Origin: Hydrogenivirga caldilitoris | GTDB lineage: Bacteria > Aquificota > Aquificia > Aquificales > Aquificaceae | Length of the DNA: 64,000 nucleotides | Direction: 5' to 3' | Assembly (NCBI RefSeq): GCF_003664005.1 | Contig: NZ_RCCJ01000001.1 | Span: 1 to 64,000 of the forward strand | In this document: one piece after another, positions 1 through 9,371 of the stretch | Layout of the letters: each line of letters opens with the position of its first letter | Numbering within the stretch: position 1 is the first letter of the stretch | The notes under the pieces: generated by a model | What the model was told of the DNA's origin: nothing | The model's input: only the letters and a program-made list of their open reading frames with translations | The model's database searches: none | Position numbers and translations under genes: made by a program

Positions 1-95
1 TAGCGCCTGTGGCTATGGAAGAGGGGCTTAGGTTTGCTATAAGGGAAGGTGGAAGGACCGTTGGTGCTGGTGTCGTCACTAAAATTCTGGATTGA
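1..95 (+). CDS. tuf: Elongation factor Tu, C-terminal end (partial)
   Basis: The window opens inside this gene. Reading from base 3 gives 30 residues, including [19 protein letters not shown], which is the conserved end of EF-Tu domain 3, and a TGA stop at 93-95. EF-Tu carries aminoacyl-tRNA to the ribosome as a GTP complex. The stop is only 13 bases before rpsJ, so tuf leads directly into the S10 operon, the usual str-S10 arrangement. Confidence 0.95.
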   Translation, partial: APVAMEEGLRFAIREGGRTVGAGVVTKILD

Positions 96-108
96 GGAGT
101 AACGGACT

Positions 109-423
109 ATGGAGCAGGATAAGATACGGATAAGACTCAGAGCATACGACTACAAGCTTTTAGATGAATCCGTTAAAAAGATAATAGAAACCGTCAAGAG
201 AACCGGAGGAGTTATAAGAGGTCCTATACCTATGCCAACGAAGATAAGAAAGTGGTGTGTCCTTAGATCTCCCCATAAATTTGAGCAGTCAAGGGAGCAT
301 TTTGAGGTCAGGGAGCATGCAAGGATACTTGATATAACGAGGGTTACACCTCAAACCATAGAAGCTCTTATGGAGATAAATCTTCCAGCAGGCGTAGACG
401 TTGAAGTGAAGATGAGAGGTTAA
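109..423 (+). CDS. rpsJ: 30S ribosomal protein S10 (NusE)
   Basis: This 104-residue protein is the usual S10 length. It has the family features [14 protein letters not shown] at the N-terminus, [19 protein letters not shown] in the middle (the loop that reaches into the 30S head), and the ending DVEVKMRG. S10 sits in the small-subunit head and also works with NusB in antitermination. It is the first gene of the S10 operon, 13 bases after tuf. A GAGGAG motif at 94-99 serves as ribosome-binding site. Confidence 0.97.
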   Translation: MEQDKIRIRLRAYDYKLLDESVKKIIETVKRTGGVIRGPIPMPTKIRKWCVLRSPHKFEQSREHFEVREHARILDITRVTPQTIEALMEINLPAGVDVEVKMRG

Positions 424-428
424 CGGTC

Positions 429-1139
429 ATGGGTATCGGAGTTATAGGAAGAAAGCTTGGAATGACGCGAGTATTCGCAAAGGATGGAACGGCTGTGCCT
501 GTAACTGTTGTGCAGGTGCCTACCAATTATGTCGTTCAGGTGAAGTCTCCCGAGAGAGACGGCTACCGGGCTGTTCAGGTAGGAGCCATAGAGGCGAAGG
601 AGAAACATCTAACTAAACCCCTTATAGGACACTTTACCAAGAGAAATATTAAGCTTCTGAGATACCTTAAAGAGTACAGGATTGACAATCCTCAGGACTT
701 TCAAGAGGGACAAGAACTGAAGATAGAGGAGTTATTTAAGCCCGGAGACCTTGTTGATGTGGTTGGGACTTCCAAAGGAAGAGGATTTGCTGGAACAATG
801 AAAAGGTGGGATTTTGGGGGTTTCCCTAAATCTCACGGACACAGGTACCACAGAGCCGTAGGTTCCATAGGAAACAGGACAGACCCTGGAAGAGTCTGGA
901 AAGGAAAAAAGATGGCCGGTCACTGGGGGTCTGAGAAGGTCAGAGTTCAAGCTCTTTTGGTGGTTGATGTTATTCCCGAAGAGGGGCTTTTACTCCTTAA
1001 GGGTTCTGTTCCAGGACCAAACAAAGGTTTGCTCTTTATAGAGCAGTCAAGGATAGCTGGTAGAAAGAAGCAGCAGCTTAAACAGAATAGGTTGAAGGCT
1101 ATAGTTGAAGGACTTGGGCAGGTAGGAGCACAGTCATGA
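429..1139 (+). CDS. rplC: 50S ribosomal protein L3
   Basis: This is a 236-residue L3, somewhat longer than the E. coli protein of about 209. It starts [13 protein letters not shown], and the central [15 protein letters not shown] and [14 protein letters not shown] loop that approaches the peptidyl-transferase region is present. L3 is an early assembly protein of the large subunit. The start lies 5 bases after rpsJ. The end overlaps rplD by 4 bases (ATGA), which suggests coupled translation. Confidence 0.97.
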   Translation: MGIGVIGRKLGMTRVFAKDGTAVPVTVVQVPTNYVVQVKSPERDGYRAVQVGAIEAKEKHLTKPLIGHFTKRNIKLLRYLKEYRIDNPQDFQEGQELKIEELFKPGDLVDVVGTSKGRGFAGTMKRWDFGGFPKSHGHRYHRAVGSIGNRTDPGRVWKGKKMAGHWGSEKVRVQALLVVDVIPEEGLLLLKGSVPGPNKGLLFIEQSRIAGRKKQQLKQNRLKAIVEGLGQVGAQS

Positions 1140-1735
1140 AGATAGGAAAGATAGAGGTCAAGGATGAGGTTTTCAACGTCAGGGTGAAGAAACACGTACT
1201 CTGGGAAGTTGTGAAGTGGCAACTTTCCTCAAGAAGACAGGGAACACACTCCACCAAAACCAGGGGTGAATTAGGCTACAGCGGTAGAAAGTTGTTACCC
1301 CAGAAAGGTACAGGCAACGCCCGTCACGGGGATAGAGGGGCGAACATACTTGTTGGTGGAGGTGTAGCCCACGGACCCAAGCCCAGAGACTACTCCTACT
1401 CCCTTCCCAAGAAGGTTAAGAAGCTGGCGCTGAAGATGGCTCTCTCGGATAAGGCTCAGAATAAGAGTATCCTTATAGTTGATACTATAGAGCTTGGAGA
1501 TGTACCCAAAACCAAGAATGCCCTGGAATTTCTCAAGAAGAACAAGATTGATTCCGAAAAGGTTCTCATAGTTACACCTCAGAAAGATGAAGTTATTTAT
1601 AAGTCCTTCAGAAACTTGCCAAACGCTAAAGTCCTTCCCGTTGAAGGGCTTAATGTGTACGATATCTTGTGGAGTGATAAACTTGTGATACACAAGGATG
1701 CGCTTGAAGGAATCTATAAGAGGGTTGAAGCATGA
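1136..1735 (+). CDS. rplD: 50S ribosomal protein L4
   Basis: This is a 199-residue L4. The exit-tunnel loop is recognisable around residues 40-85 ([18 protein letters not shown], then [11 protein letters not shown]). L4 lines the peptide exit tunnel and in enterobacteria represses its own operon; whether that applies here cannot be seen. Both ends overlap the neighbours by 4 bases, so rplC, rplD and rplW form a tightly coupled run. Confidence 0.97.
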   Translation: MKIGKIEVKDEVFNVRVKKHVLWEVVKWQLSSRRQGTHSTKTRGELGYSGRKLLPQKGTGNARHGDRGANILVGGGVAHGPKPRDYSYSLPKKVKKLALKMALSDKAQNKSILIVDTIELGDVPKTKNALEFLKKNKIDSEKVLIVTPQKDEVIYKSFRNLPNAKVLPVEGLNVYDILWSDKLVIHKDALEGIYKRVEA

Positions 1736-2040
1736 GTCAGAGGAGACCTTATGAGATCATTATCAGACCTGTTATAACAGAGAAGAGCAACAGGCTTATG
1801 GAGGATTACAACAAATACGCCTTTGAGGTTTCATTGGACGCTTCTAAGTCGGAGATAAGGAACGCCATACAGGAACTTTTCGGAGTCAAAGTGAAGAAGG
1901 TGAACACACTTATAGTCAAGCCAAAAAAGAAAAGGGTTATGGGAAGGTTCAGACAGTACGGGACCACAAAGAAGTGGAAGAAGGCTATAGTTACCCTTGA
2001 ACCGGGTGAAAGCATTGACCTTCTTAATTTTGCAGGTTAA
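1732..2040 (+). CDS. rplW: 50S ribosomal protein L23
   Basis: This is a 102-residue L23 with the family start [13 protein letters not shown], the motif [19 protein letters not shown], and a C-terminal [17 protein letters not shown] strand. L23 forms the docking site at the tunnel exit for trigger factor and SRP. The gene overlaps the rplD stop by 4 bases and is followed after 12 bases by rplB, which has a GGAGAG ribosome-binding site. Confidence 0.96.
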   Translation: MSQRRPYEIIIRPVITEKSNRLMEDYNKYAFEVSLDASKSEIRNAIQELFGVKVKKVNTLIVKPKKKRVMGRFRQYGTTKKWKKAIVTLEPGESIDLLNFAG

Positions 2041-2052
2041 GGAGAGTGAGAT

Positions 2053-2916
2053 ATGGGTGTTAGGAAGTTAAAACCGGTCACAAATGGAGCTAGGCATGCG
2101 GTTGTTTACGATTTTTCTGAGATAACAAAAAGGGAACCCGAAAAATCCCTCGTGGTATGGTGGCATAGGGCTAAGGGAAGGTCACGCCAACAGGGTAAGA
2201 TAACCTCTAGGCATAGAGGTGGAGGGCATAAGAAACTCTACAGGATAATAGACTTCAAACGGGATAAGAGTCTCGTTCCTGCAAGGGTGGCTGCGATAGA
2301 GTACGACCCGTTCAGGAGTGCCAGGATAGCTCTCCTTCACTACGCGGACGGTGAGAAGAGGTACATCCTCTGGCCAGAAGGTCTTAAGGTAGGAGACACC
2401 GTTATGTCCATAAATTATGAGGATGCCTCTGCTGGTAAAAACCTTCCTGAGATTAAGCCTGGTAACGCTATGCCTTTAAAATTCATACCGGTAGGAACAA
2501 TAGTACACAACATAGAGCTCAAGCCTGGTAAGGGTGGTCAGCTTGTGAAGGCTGCTGGTACAGAAGCTCAGATACTGGGTAGAAGCGGGAGTTACGTTCA
2601 GGTAAGACTCCCTTCTGGAGAGATGAGACTCGTTCATGAGAGGTGCATGGCAACGATAGGAAAGGTTGGCCTCGCTGAGCATGAACTTGTTAAGCTTGGA
2701 AAAGCTGGTAGGACAAGGTGGCTGGGGTGGAGACCCCATGTTAGAGGTACGGCTATGAACCCTGTTGACCATCCTCACGGAGGTGGTGAGGGTAGAACCA
2801 GAGGTAAACATCCTGAGTCTCCATGGGGATGGAAGACCAAAGGGTACAAGACAAGGAGAGGTCGTAAGTATTCTGATAGGTTCATAATTACACGTAGAGA
2901 TGGGAGGCCGCTCTAA
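2053..2916 (+). CDS. rplB: 50S ribosomal protein L2
   Basis: This 287-residue L2 is slightly longer than the usual 273-277. The conserved block [14 protein letters not shown] near the C-terminus contains the histidine that lies close to the peptidyl-transferase centre. [18 protein letters not shown] in the N-terminal part is the rRNA-binding stretch. L2 is needed for joining of the subunits. The stop overlaps the ATG of rpsS by one base. Confidence 0.97.
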   Translation: MGVRKLKPVTNGARHAVVYDFSEITKREPEKSLVVWWHRAKGRSRQQGKITSRHRGGGHKKLYRIIDFKRDKSLVPARVAAIEYDPFRSARIALLHYADGEKRYILWPEGLKVGDTVMSINYEDASAGKNLPEIKPGNAMPLKFIPVGTIVHNIELKPGKGGQLVKAAGTEAQILGRSGSYVQVRLPSGEMRLVHERCMATIGKVGLAEHELVKLGKAGRTRWLGWRPHVRGTAMNPVDHPHGGGEGRTRGKHPESPWGWKTKGYKTRRGRKYSDRFIITRRDGRPL

Positions 2917-3377
2917 TGGGTTTTAAAGGTGCATGGAACAAGAGAAACAGGATTATTGAAGACCTTGATAGTTTCTACAGGCTTTACAAGAGAATTCACA
3001 GGCTTCACAAAAAGGTCAGGGAAGCTCAGAAGAAGGGAGACCCTGCCCTTATAGAGCAGAGGATTAAGAGGTATGAAGAAACCTATGAGCAGTTCAGAGA
3101 TCTGGTCAATAAGAAAGCCTGGGTTCATCCCAAGCTTTGGAAGAAAATCAAGCAGATGAATGAGACAGGCGACAGAAAAGTCATAAAAACCTATTCCCGT
3201 TCAACAACCATAATTCCGGAGTTTGTGGGGCACACTATAGCGGTGCACAACGGAAAGACATTCGTTCCGGTTTACATAACTCAGGAAATGGTGGGACATA
3301 AACTCGGTGAGTTTGCCCCGACGAGAACTTTTAGGGGCCACCCTGAAAAGAGTGCAAAGGTGGTCAAGAAGAAGTGA
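2916..3377 (+). CDS. rpsS: 30S ribosomal protein S19 with an N-terminal extension
   Basis: Residues from about 66 to the end form a normal S19, including [20 protein letters not shown] and [17 protein letters not shown]19 forms the 30S head surface facing the A-site finger and tRNA. Ahead of this core is an extra segment of about 60 residues, rich in Arg, Lys and Glu and predicted helical ([20 protein letters not shown] and onward), which typical S19 proteins of about 92 residues lack. The ATG overlaps the rplB stop by one base, and there is no in-frame Met at the core boundary, so the extension is very probably translated. Confidence 0.95.
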   Translation: MGFKGAWNKRNRIIEDLDSFYRLYKRIHRLHKKVREAQKKGDPALIEQRIKRYEETYEQFRDLVNKKAWVHPKLWKKIKQMNETGDRKVIKTYSRSTTIIPEFVGHTIAVHNGKTFVPVYITQEMVGHKLGEFAPTRTFRGHPEKSAKVVKKK

Positions 3378-3387
3378 GGTGTAGGAT

Positions 3388-3786
3388 ATGGGACAGCTGA
3401 AGATAAAGGATAAGAGTCAGAGAGAAGGTTACAGGCAGGGTGAAGCTATAGCCATACTTAGATACGCCAGGGTTTCACCTCTAAAGGCAAGGCTTGTTCT
3501 GAGTCAGATTCATGGGAAAAGTGTGGGTGAGGCTCTCTACCTTTTGAAGGTCCTTCCTAAGAAAGGTGCCCGTATAATTGAGAATGTTCTAAAGAGCGCC
3601 ATAGCCAATGCTGAACAGAAAGGGCTTGACCTTGACAGACTTTACGTTAAGAAGGCGGTTGCCGATAGGGGACCTATGTTTAGAAAGTGGCTCCCCAGAG
3701 CCCATGGAAGGGCTACAATGCTCAGAAAGAGGCTTTCTCATATAACTATAGTACTTGCCGAAAAGCAGGAAGAGCAGGAGGACTGA
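3388..3786 (+). CDS. rplV: 50S ribosomal protein L22
   Basis: This is a 132-residue L22. The signature motifs ARVSPLKARLVLSQI and KAVADRGPMFRKWLPRAHGRA (the beta-hairpin that lines the exit tunnel) are clear. An extra 20 or so residues precede the core (GQLKIKDKSQREGYRQGEA). AGGTGTAGG before the ATG provides a ribosome-binding site. The gene sits 10 bases after rpsS and 3 bases before rpsC. Confidence 0.96.
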   Translation: MGQLKIKDKSQREGYRQGEAIAILRYARVSPLKARLVLSQIHGKSVGEALYLLKVLPKKGARIIENVLKSAIANAEQKGLDLDRLYVKKAVADRGPMFRKWLPRAHGRATMLRKRLSHITIVLAEKQEEQED

Positions 3787-3789
3787 TTT

Positions 3790-4488
3790 ATGGGACAGAA
3801 GACACATCCGATAGGCTTTAGGCTCGGTATAACTAAGAGCTGGGACTCAAAGTGGTACGCTCCCAAGAAGGAGTACGCTCAGACTCTCCATGAAGACCTG
3901 AAGATAAAGGAATACATAAAGGAGAGGTACAAGATAGCTGGGATATCCAACATTGAAATTGAAAGGATAGTGGACAAGCTCAAGATAAGGATTCACGCTG
4001 CGAGACCTGCAATAATAATAGGTAGGAAGGGACAGGAAGTTGAACTTCTTAAGAAAACTATAGAAAGTATGGTTCCTGGTAAAGAGGTGACTATAAACGT
4101 TGCTGAGGTGAGGGTCCCTGAGCTGGACGCCCAGCTTGTTGCCGAAGATATAGCCCTTCAGATTGAGAGAAGGGTATCCCACAGAAGAGCCATGAAGAGA
4201 GCCATAGACAATACCCTCAAGGCAGGTGCAAAAGGTGTAAAGATTCAGGTAAAGGGAAGGATAGGCGGTGCAGAGCTTGCCAGAAAAGAATGGTTCCTCG
4301 TTGGCAGGATGCCTTTACAAACCCTGAGGGCGGATATAGATTACGGATTTGCGACAGCTTACACGAAATACGGTATACTCAGCGTCAAGGTGTGGATATA
4401 CAAGGGTGATGTCCTTAAGGGTGGAAAGGAAGAGGTTCTTAGAAAGATAGAGGAAGACTTAGCAAAGGTTCCTCAGGAGGTAGGATGA
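3790..4488 (+). CDS. rpsC: 30S ribosomal protein S3
   Basis: This is a 232-residue S3 beginning [14 protein letters not shown]. The type II KH domain carries the GRKG motif in [14 protein letters not shown] at about residues 73-86, and the C-terminal domain contains [10 protein letters not shown] and [13 protein letters not shown]3 lies at the mRNA entry channel and takes part in mRNA unwinding. It is followed by rplP after one base. Confidence 0.97.
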   Translation: MGQKTHPIGFRLGITKSWDSKWYAPKKEYAQTLHEDLKIKEYIKERYKIAGISNIEIERIVDKLKIRIHAARPAIIIGRKGQEVELLKKTIESMVPGKEVTINVAEVRVPELDAQLVAEDIALQIERRVSHRRAMKRAIDNTLKAGAKGVKIQVKGRIGGAELARKEWFLVGRMPLQTLRADIDYGFATAYTKYGILSVKVWIYKGDVLKGGKEEVLRKIEEDLAKVPQEVG

Positions 4489-4489
4489 G

Positions 4490-4912
4490 ATGTTTCTCCA
4501 GCCAAAGAAGACTAAGTACAGAAAACAGCAAAGGAGGACATTAAAGGGTAAATCTCTCAGAGGGAACAGGATAGCTTTTGGTGAGTATGGCATACAGGCG
4601 CTTGACAGGGCTTGGATAACCCAGAGACAGATAGAGGCAGTTAGGGTTGCCCTGGTTAGAGCCCTCAGAAAGGGTGCCAAGGTGTGGATAAGGATATTCC
4701 CTGATAAGCCATATACGAAGAAACCTAACGAAGTCAGGATGGGTGGAGGAAAAGGTGACCCTGAAGGTTTTGTAGCGGTGGTAAAGCCGGGCAGGATCAT
4801 GTTTGAGTTCGGTGGCGTCCCGGAGGATGTAGCTGAGGAGGCTTTCAGGCTTGCCTCTGCGAAATTACCTATAAAGACGAGGCTTGTTAAGGCTGGAGGA
4901 TTCACAGTATGA
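4490..4912 (+). CDS. rplP: 50S ribosomal protein L16
   Basis: This is a 140-residue L16 with the conserved start [19 protein letters not shown] and the blocks [19 protein letters not shown] and [21 protein letters not shown]16 organises the A-site tRNA binding region of the 50S subunit. GGAGGTAGG upstream, inside the rpsC end, supports the ATG at 4490. The end overlaps rpmC by 4 bases. Confidence 0.97.
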   Translation: MFLQPKKTKYRKQQRRTLKGKSLRGNRIAFGEYGIQALDRAWITQRQIEAVRVALVRALRKGAKVWIRIFPDKPYTKKPNEVRMGGGKGDPEGFVAVVKPGRIMFEFGGVPEDVAEEAFRLASAKLPIKTRLVKAGGFTV

Positions 4913-5106
4913 AGGCAGCGGAGCTTAGGAAATTGAAGAAGGAAGAGCTTGAGAAGAAGGTTGACGAGTTAAAGACAGAGCTTCTCAGGTTGAAATTTCA
5001 GCAGAAGATCTCCGGACTTGACAACCCCATGGCTATAAAGAACCTCAGAAGAGAGATAGCCAGGGCTCTTACCATTATTAGAGAAAAGGAATTAAGGGGT
5101 GAGTAA
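4909..5106 (+). CDS. rpmC: 50S ribosomal protein L29
   Basis: This 65-residue helical protein has the L29 pattern [19 protein letters not shown] followed by [20 protein letters not shown]29 is at the peptide exit site beside L23. It overlaps rplP by 4 bases, and its stop lies one base before the chosen rpsQ ATG. Confidence 0.95.
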   Translation: MKAAELRKLKKEELEKKVDELKTELLRLKFQQKISGLDNPMAIKNLRREIARALTIIREKELRGE

Positions 5107-5107
5107 G

Positions 5108-5404
5108 ATGGCTGAGAAGAACTGGAACGATAAAAGAAAACACCTTGTTGGAACAGTTGTATCCGATAAGATGGACAAGACAGTTGTGGTAAAGGTGGAC
5201 AGAAAAGTTCCCCACCCGCTTTACGGAAAGCACATAATAAGGAGTAAAAAGTACCATGCCCACGACGAAAAAAACGAGTGCAAAGTGGGAGACGTAGTAG
5301 AAATCAGGGAGACGAGACCTCTCTCCAAGACAAAGAGGTGGGTTGTTGTAAGGGTTCTTCAAAGAGCTATAAAGGAGGAGGAAGCTCTTACCCAACAGTC
5401 CTAA
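5108..5404 (+). CDS. rpsQ: 30S ribosomal protein S17
   Basis: This is a 98-residue S17, an OB-fold protein that binds 16S rRNA early in assembly. The motifs [20 protein letters not shown] and [19 protein letters not shown] are present. An in-frame GTG at 5099 exists, but GGGGTGAG at 5096-5103 is correctly placed to serve the ATG at 5108, which I prefer. This is the last gene of the S10 operon here. The expected next gene, rplN, is not adjacent but starts at 49321. Confidence 0.95.
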   Translation: MAEKNWNDKRKHLVGTVVSDKMDKTVVVKVDRKVPHPLYGKHIIRSKKYHAHDEKNECKVGDVVEIRETRPLSKTKRWVVVRVLQRAIKEEEALTQQS

Positions 5405-5440
5405 CTTTTCTTTCTCCTCTCCGAGCATATCTTTATCTCT

Positions 5441-5647
5441 ATGCTCAGGTATATCCTCTATGTGGCTGCTGTATTTATAATAGCTGACCACGTCTTTACC
5501 CACTGGGGACCAGAAATAATAAACTGGCTGGCGAGCAGTTTTTTAGGCAGAGACGTTACCGTCGTTGAAGAAGCCCCTTACAGGGAGAGTCTTATAGATA
5601 AAGTTATTCAGAGTGTGCGTGATAAACTCGGTGATAGCCGGAGGTAG
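5441..5647 (+). CDS. Small single-pass membrane protein, unknown function
   Basis: This 68-residue ORF has a hydrophobic N-terminal segment (LRYILYVAAVFIIADHVF, residues 2-19) followed by a charged tail ending VRDKLGDSRR. I do not recognise the family. It fills the gap between rpsQ (36 bases upstream) and ribBA (3 bases downstream) on the same strand, and its position and reading direction fit a real gene. No strong Shine-Dalgarno is seen before the ATG. Co-transcription with the S10 operon is likely but is an inference. Confidence 0.6.
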   Translation: MLRYILYVAAVFIIADHVFTHWGPEIINWLASSFLGRDVTVVEEAPYRESLIDKVIQSVRDKLGDSRR

Positions 5648-5650
5648 GTT

Positions 5651-6868
5651 ATGAGTGCAAGCGAGTTTAAGTTCAACACCATTGAGGAGGCTGTAAAGGA
5701 TATAAGAGAAGGGAAGATGGTCATAGTGGTTGATGACCCTGATCGGGAGAATGAAGGTGACCTTGTGATGGCGGCCGAGAGGGTGACCCCCGAAGCTATA
5801 AACTTCATGGCTAAGCATGGAAGGGGCTTAATATGTTTATCCTTGCCTCCTGAGAGATGTGAAGAGCTTGACCTTTATCCGATGGCCCACAGAAACACAG
5901 ACCCTAAAGGAACGTATTTCTGTGTATCTATAGATGCGCACCCTAAACACGGAACAACCACGGGTATATCTGCCCATGACAGAGCTAAAACTATAAAGTT
6001 AGCAATAAGCCCCGAAGCTGGACCATCAGACTTTATAAGACCTGGACATGTTTTTCCCCTGAAAGCCAGACCAGGTGGAGTCCTTGAAAGGGCAGGGCAC
6101 ACGGAGGCTTCCGTAGACCTTGCAAGGCTTGCAGGGCTTTACCCTGCAGGAGTTATATGTGAAATAATGAAGGAAGACGGGACTATGGCAAGACTTCCAG
6201 ACCTTGTAGAGTTTGCCAGAGAGCACGACCTTAAGATAATAACTATTGCAGACCTTATAAGGTACAGGCTTAAAAAGGAAAAGCTCGTTGAAAAAGTGGC
6301 AAGTGCCCATCTTCCCACACCTTGGGGAACTTTCAACATACACGCATACAGACACAAACTTACCGGGGAAGAACAGGTGGCTCTGACCATGGGAGATTGG
6401 GACGAGGAGGAGCCGGTTCTGGTCAGGGTTCACTCCGAATGCCTTACCGGCGACGTCTTTCGTTCCATGAGGTGCGACTGCAGACCGCAGCTGGAAAGAG
6501 CGCTTGAAATGATCGCCAAGGAGGGTAAGGGTGTTCTTGTGTATATACTCGGACATGAGGGTAGAGGCATAGGCATAGCTAACAAGATAAAAGCTTACGA
6601 GCTCCAGGAGAAAGGTTACGATACCGTAGAAGCCAACGAGAGGCTTGGCTATCCGCCAGACCTTAGAGACTACGGTGTTGGAGTTCAGATACTCCTTGAC
6701 CTTGGAGTCAGGAAGATGAGGCTTATGACAAACAACCCAAGGAAGATAGTAGCTCTTGAAGGTTTCGGACTTGAGATAGTGGAGAGGGTCCCAATAAAGA
6801 TAGACCCTAACCCTTACAACAGGGTATACCTTAGCACTAAGAAAGACAAACTGGGACATATGTTTTAA
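5651..6868 (+). CDS. ribBA: Bifunctional 3,4-dihydroxy-2-butanone 4-phosphate synthase / GTP cyclohydrolase II
   Basis: This 405-residue fusion feeds both branches of riboflavin synthesis. The N-terminal half (about 1-210) makes 3,4-dihydroxy-2-butanone 4-phosphate from ribulose 5-phosphate, with the acidic motif [16 protein letters not shown] and [13 protein letters not shown]. The C-terminal half (about 215-400) opens GTP, with the zinc cysteines in [20 protein letters not shown] and the [12 protein letters not shown] motif. A stop precedes it by 3 bases, and GGAGG lies just before the ATG. No FMN riboswitch can fit in that gap. The length is normal for the fused enzyme. Confidence 0.96.
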   Translation: MSASEFKFNTIEEAVKDIREGKMVIVVDDPDRENEGDLVMAAERVTPEAINFMAKHGRGLICLSLPPERCEELDLYPMAHRNTDPKGTYFCVSIDAHPKHGTTTGISAHDRAKTIKLAISPEAGPSDFIRPGHVFPLKARPGGVLERAGHTEASVDLARLAGLYPAGVICEIMKEDGTMARLPDLVEFAREHDLKIITIADLIRYRLKKEKLVEKVASAHLPTPWGTFNIHAYRHKLTGEEQVALTMGDWDEEEPVLVRVHSECLTGDVFRSMRCDCRPQLERALEMIAKEGKGVLVYILGHEGRGIGIANKIKAYELQEKGYDTVEANERLGYPPDLRDYGVGVQILLDLGVRKMRLMTNNPRKIVALEGFGLEIVERVPIKIDPNPYNRVYLSTKKDKLGHMF

Positions 6869-6878
6869 GGAGGTCAAG

Positions 6879-7187
6879 ATGGCAGATTTTAGGAACGCAG
6901 GTATTGACAGGGGAGATATTAGAGCTGAGCTGAAGAACTTCCTGCTCGCTATAAGGATAAGAAAGGAAGAGTACATGAACATAATAGACGAGCTTGAACC
7001 TGATGAGCTTGAATTTGACCTTCGGGAATACAAGGAGTACTTTGAGAAACAGGTTAAACCTATCTATGAGCAGGCTCACGCAGTTGGTGTGGAGAGCCTG
7101 GTGGCCTTGGCTGAAGAGGTGAAACGTGTTTACGATGAGATAATAAACATGATAGAAAGCAAGCTTTCTTATGGAAAACAGGGATAG
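6879..7187 (+). CDS. Small helical protein of unknown function
   Basis: This 102-residue, acidic, predicted all-helical protein has no membrane segment and no motif I recognise. It has a good ribosome-binding site (AAGGAGG at 6867-6873). Its end overlaps the start of the diguanylate cyclase gene by 17 bases, so the two are probably translated together. A role connected with that cyclase or with ribBA is possible only by position. Confidence 0.75.
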   Translation: MADFRNAGIDRGDIRAELKNFLLAIRIRKEEYMNIIDELEPDELEFDLREYKEYFEKQVKPIYEQAHAVGVESLVALAEEVKRVYDEIINMIESKLSYGKQG

Positions 7188-8460
7188 AGAGGGTCAAGAG
7201 GCTCTCAAGGAATTTGAAGGTCTATTTGAAGTAGTTGCAGTTAGGGATGAAGCCCAGATAGTCCGGGAATTTGGGAGGGGTTTAACCTTTTTAAAATTCT
7301 CTCCTATACTTGAGAGAGCCTTTCAGAATTACTACCTTTCCAAATACGCCTGGCAGTCCAGGATAGCGATAATCATGGGTATACTCCTTTACGCTTCCTT
7401 CGGTCTCCTTGATGCCATAGTGTTTCCAGACCTGAAGTCTTACTTCTGGTTCATTCGCTTTGGAGTTGTTATACCCTTAGGCTTTCTGTTTCTGTTTTTC
7501 ACCTTTAAGGTCCACGATGAAGCAAAGATAGAGCTTTTGCACTCCTTTGTGGTGATAGCAGGAGGGCTTGGCATAGTTGCCATGATATATCTGGCTTCAA
7601 CAGGCAAATCCTACCTCTACTATCCAGGGCTCATGCTGGTGATATTCTATGCCTTTACCCTTTCAGCCCTAAGGTTTTACTATGCCTCCGCTGTAGCACT
7701 CACGATAACCTTCACCTACCCTTTTGTTGACCTTTTTATTCTCAACACCCCAAAGGACCAGCTTCTTACAAATATGTTCTTTCTGGGCTCTGCTACCATA
7801 CTGGGCATGCCCGTAAGCTACCTTTTGGAGAGACATAGCAGAAGGGACTTTCTCCTGACGATGCTCCTTGCCTTTGAGAAGAGAAGAACGGAGGAGTTAA
7901 ACGTAAAACTTAAGGACATGTCCTATATTGACGGGCTTACGGGCGTAGCGAATCGTCTTCGCTTTGAAGAGTTCTTCCGTAAGGAGTGGGCAAGGGCAAA
8001 AAGGGCTAAGAGACCAATATCTCTTCTCATGCTGGATATTGATTTCTTTAAGAACTACAATGACCTGCTCGGACATCTGGAGGGGGACGAATGCCTTCAG
8101 ATGGTTGCCGGTGCTATCGGTAAACACATAAGGTCTGATATAGACCTGGTTGCAAGGTATGGAGGGGAGGAGTTTGTGGTTGTCCTTCCAGAAACAAACC
8201 TCAGGGATGCGCTGAAGGTAGCTGAGAGAATTAGAAAGGACATAGAGAACCTGGCGATAGCTCACCCAGGCTCAAAGGTTTCCAAGTTCGTTACGGTTAG
8301 TATAGGCGTAGCCTGCTTAGTACCAACCAACAACCTTAAGAAAGAAGCCCTGATAAGGATGGCGGATAAAGCCCTCTACAGGGCAAAGGAGAAGGGCAGA
8401 AACAGAGTTGAGTACTACTCTTCTGAGGACTTCAACAGTAAATTTACCACCTCAGGATGA
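7171..8460 (+). CDS. Membrane-bound diguanylate cyclase (GGDEF)
   Basis: This 429-residue protein has an N-terminal region with about six hydrophobic segments (residues 60-235) and no recognisable periplasmic sensor, followed by a GGDEF domain from about 265. The domain has DGLTGVANRLRF, the metal-binding LDIDFFKNYND and the active-site GGEEF at residues 331-335, so synthesis of c-di-GMP from two GTP is expected. The inhibitory RxxD site is not in its normal place: the four residues five positions before GGEEF read SDID, with the Arg one residue too early. The gene overlaps the helical protein upstream by 17 bases and, tail to tail, the ankyrin gene by 46 bases. Confidence 0.9.
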   Translation: MENRDREGQEALKEFEGLFEVVAVRDEAQIVREFGRGLTFLKFSPILERAFQNYYLSKYAWQSRIAIIMGILLYASFGLLDAIVFPDLKSYFWFIRFGVVIPLGFLFLFFTFKVHDEAKIELLHSFVVIAGGLGIVAMIYLASTGKSYLYYPGLMLVIFYAFTLSALRFYYASAVALTITFTYPFVDLFILNTPKDQLLTNMFFLGSATILGMPVSYLLERHSRRDFLLTMLLAFEKRRTEELNVKLKDMSYIDGLTGVANRLRFEEFFRKEWARAKRAKRPISLLMLDIDFFKNYNDLLGHLEGDECLQMVAGAIGKHIRSDIDLVARYGGEEFVVVLPETNLRDALKVAERIRKDIENLAIAHPGSKVSKFVTVSIGVACLVPTNNLKKEALIRMADKALYRAKEKGRNRVEYYSSEDFNSKFTTSG

Positions 8461-9026
8461 CCGTAATCCTTAGCGAAATCCAAAGCGGTGAGTCCAGCGT
8501 TGTCCTTAGATTTCACATCCGCACCGGCTTTCAAAAGGAGTTCAACTACCTCTTTGTGCCCGTTCATGGCGGCTACGTGCAGAGGTGTGAGACCTGCCCC
8601 GTTTCGTACGTTGACCTTTGCGCCCCTTTCAAGAAGCAGTTTAACGATTTTAAGGTGTCCATTGCGGGAAGCCAAGTGAAGCGGTGTCCACCCATTTAGG
8701 TTTCGTGCGTTTACCTTAGCCCCGTGTTCAAGAAGAGACAGGACTATTTCATAATGTCCGTTGTTGGCTGCAAAATGAAGGGGTGTTGCCTTGTAGTTGT
8801 CCCTTGCGTTCACATCTGCTCCCTGCTCAAGAAGGAACTTGACAATATCTGTGTGTCCTGCCTCCGCTGCCACATGTAGCAGGCTTTCCCCTTCATGGTT
8901 CTTCATGTTCACATTGCTGCTGTTTACTAACTTTCTTAGAGTCTCCAAGTTACCGCCTTCGGCGGTCTTAAAGAGATCTGTGGAGAAGGATAAACCCACG
9001 GACAGGATAAAGATAATCAGGAACAT
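8415..9026 (-). CDS. Secreted ankyrin-repeat protein
   Basis: This 203-residue protein begins with a short hydrophobic signal-like segment (FLIIFILSVGLSFS) and then carries one capping and five full ankyrin repeats of 33 residues, recognised by repeated TPLHxAAxNGH, LLLxxGAxVN patterns. Ankyrin repeats bind other proteins; with a signal peptide it should act in the periplasm. It lies 9 bases after Trbp111 on the same strand. A run of eight T residues immediately precedes the ATG and there is no Shine-Dalgarno, so initiation is unusual. The 3' end overlaps the diguanylate cyclase gene by 46 bases. Confidence 0.88.
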   Translation of the reverse strand: MFLIIFILSVGLSFSTDLFKTAEGGNLETLRKLVNSSNVNMKNHEGESLLHVAAEAGHTDIVKFLLEQGADVNARDNYKATPLHFAANNGHYEIVLSLLEHGAKVNARNLNGWTPLHLASRNGHLKIVKLLLERGAKVNVRNGAGLTPLHVAAMNGHKEVVELLLKAGADVKSKDNAGLTALDFAKDYGHPEVVNLLLKSSEE

Positions 9027-9035
9027 AAAAAAAAG

Positions 9036-9371
9036 TTAACCCGCCTTTGCACCCTCTTCAATGTCCCTGTCCGGGACTATGAGAGACATCTTGTCTCCGT
9101 TGGATAGGGCGAGGATCATTCCCTGGGATTCTATACCGAATATCTTCCTGGGCTTTAGGTTTGCTACTACAAGTATCTTCTTGCCTACAAGTTCCTCAGG
9201 TGAGTAAAACTTTGCTATGCCTGCAACCACGGTCCTCTCTTCGTTTCCAAGGGAAAGTCTCAGCTTTATGAGCTTGTCCGAACCCTCTACCTTTTCAGCT
9301 TCAAGAACCTTGGCGAGTCTAAGGTCCAACTTCAGGAAGTCTTCAATTCCCACGTAATTCTTTTCTTCCAT
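9036..9371 (-). CDS. Structure-specific tRNA-binding protein Trbp111
   Basis: Starting at the internal ATG (MEEKNYVGIEDFLK) the protein is exactly 111 residues and consists of a single EMAP-II/MetG-C-type OB-fold. It has LDLRLAKVLEAEKVEGSDKL and ANLKPRKIFGIESQGMILA. The Aquifex protein of this type binds the outer corner of tRNAs as a dimer and is a free-standing relative of the methionyl-tRNA synthetase C-terminus. An in-frame GTG at 9380 is less likely because a TATAAT box at 9387-9382 would overlap its leader. There is no Shine-Dalgarno before either start. Confidence 0.92.
   Translation of the reverse strand: MEEKNYVGIEDFLKLDLRLAKVLEAEKVEGSDKLIKLRLSLGNEERTVVAGIAKFYSPEELVGKKILVVANLKPRKIFGIESQGMILALSNGDKMSLIVPDRDIEEGAKAG

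Noticed and set aside
5615-5650. FMN riboswitch before ribBA
   Set aside because: Only three bases separate ribBA from the preceding ORF, and no FMN-element conserved sequence is visible upstream.
6026-7033. 335-codon open frame on the minus strand opposite ribBA
   Set aside because: It lies entirely opposite ribBA and the following gene, both with clear family motifs. Its translation is Ser- and Tyr-rich with no motif, typical of an antisense shadow.
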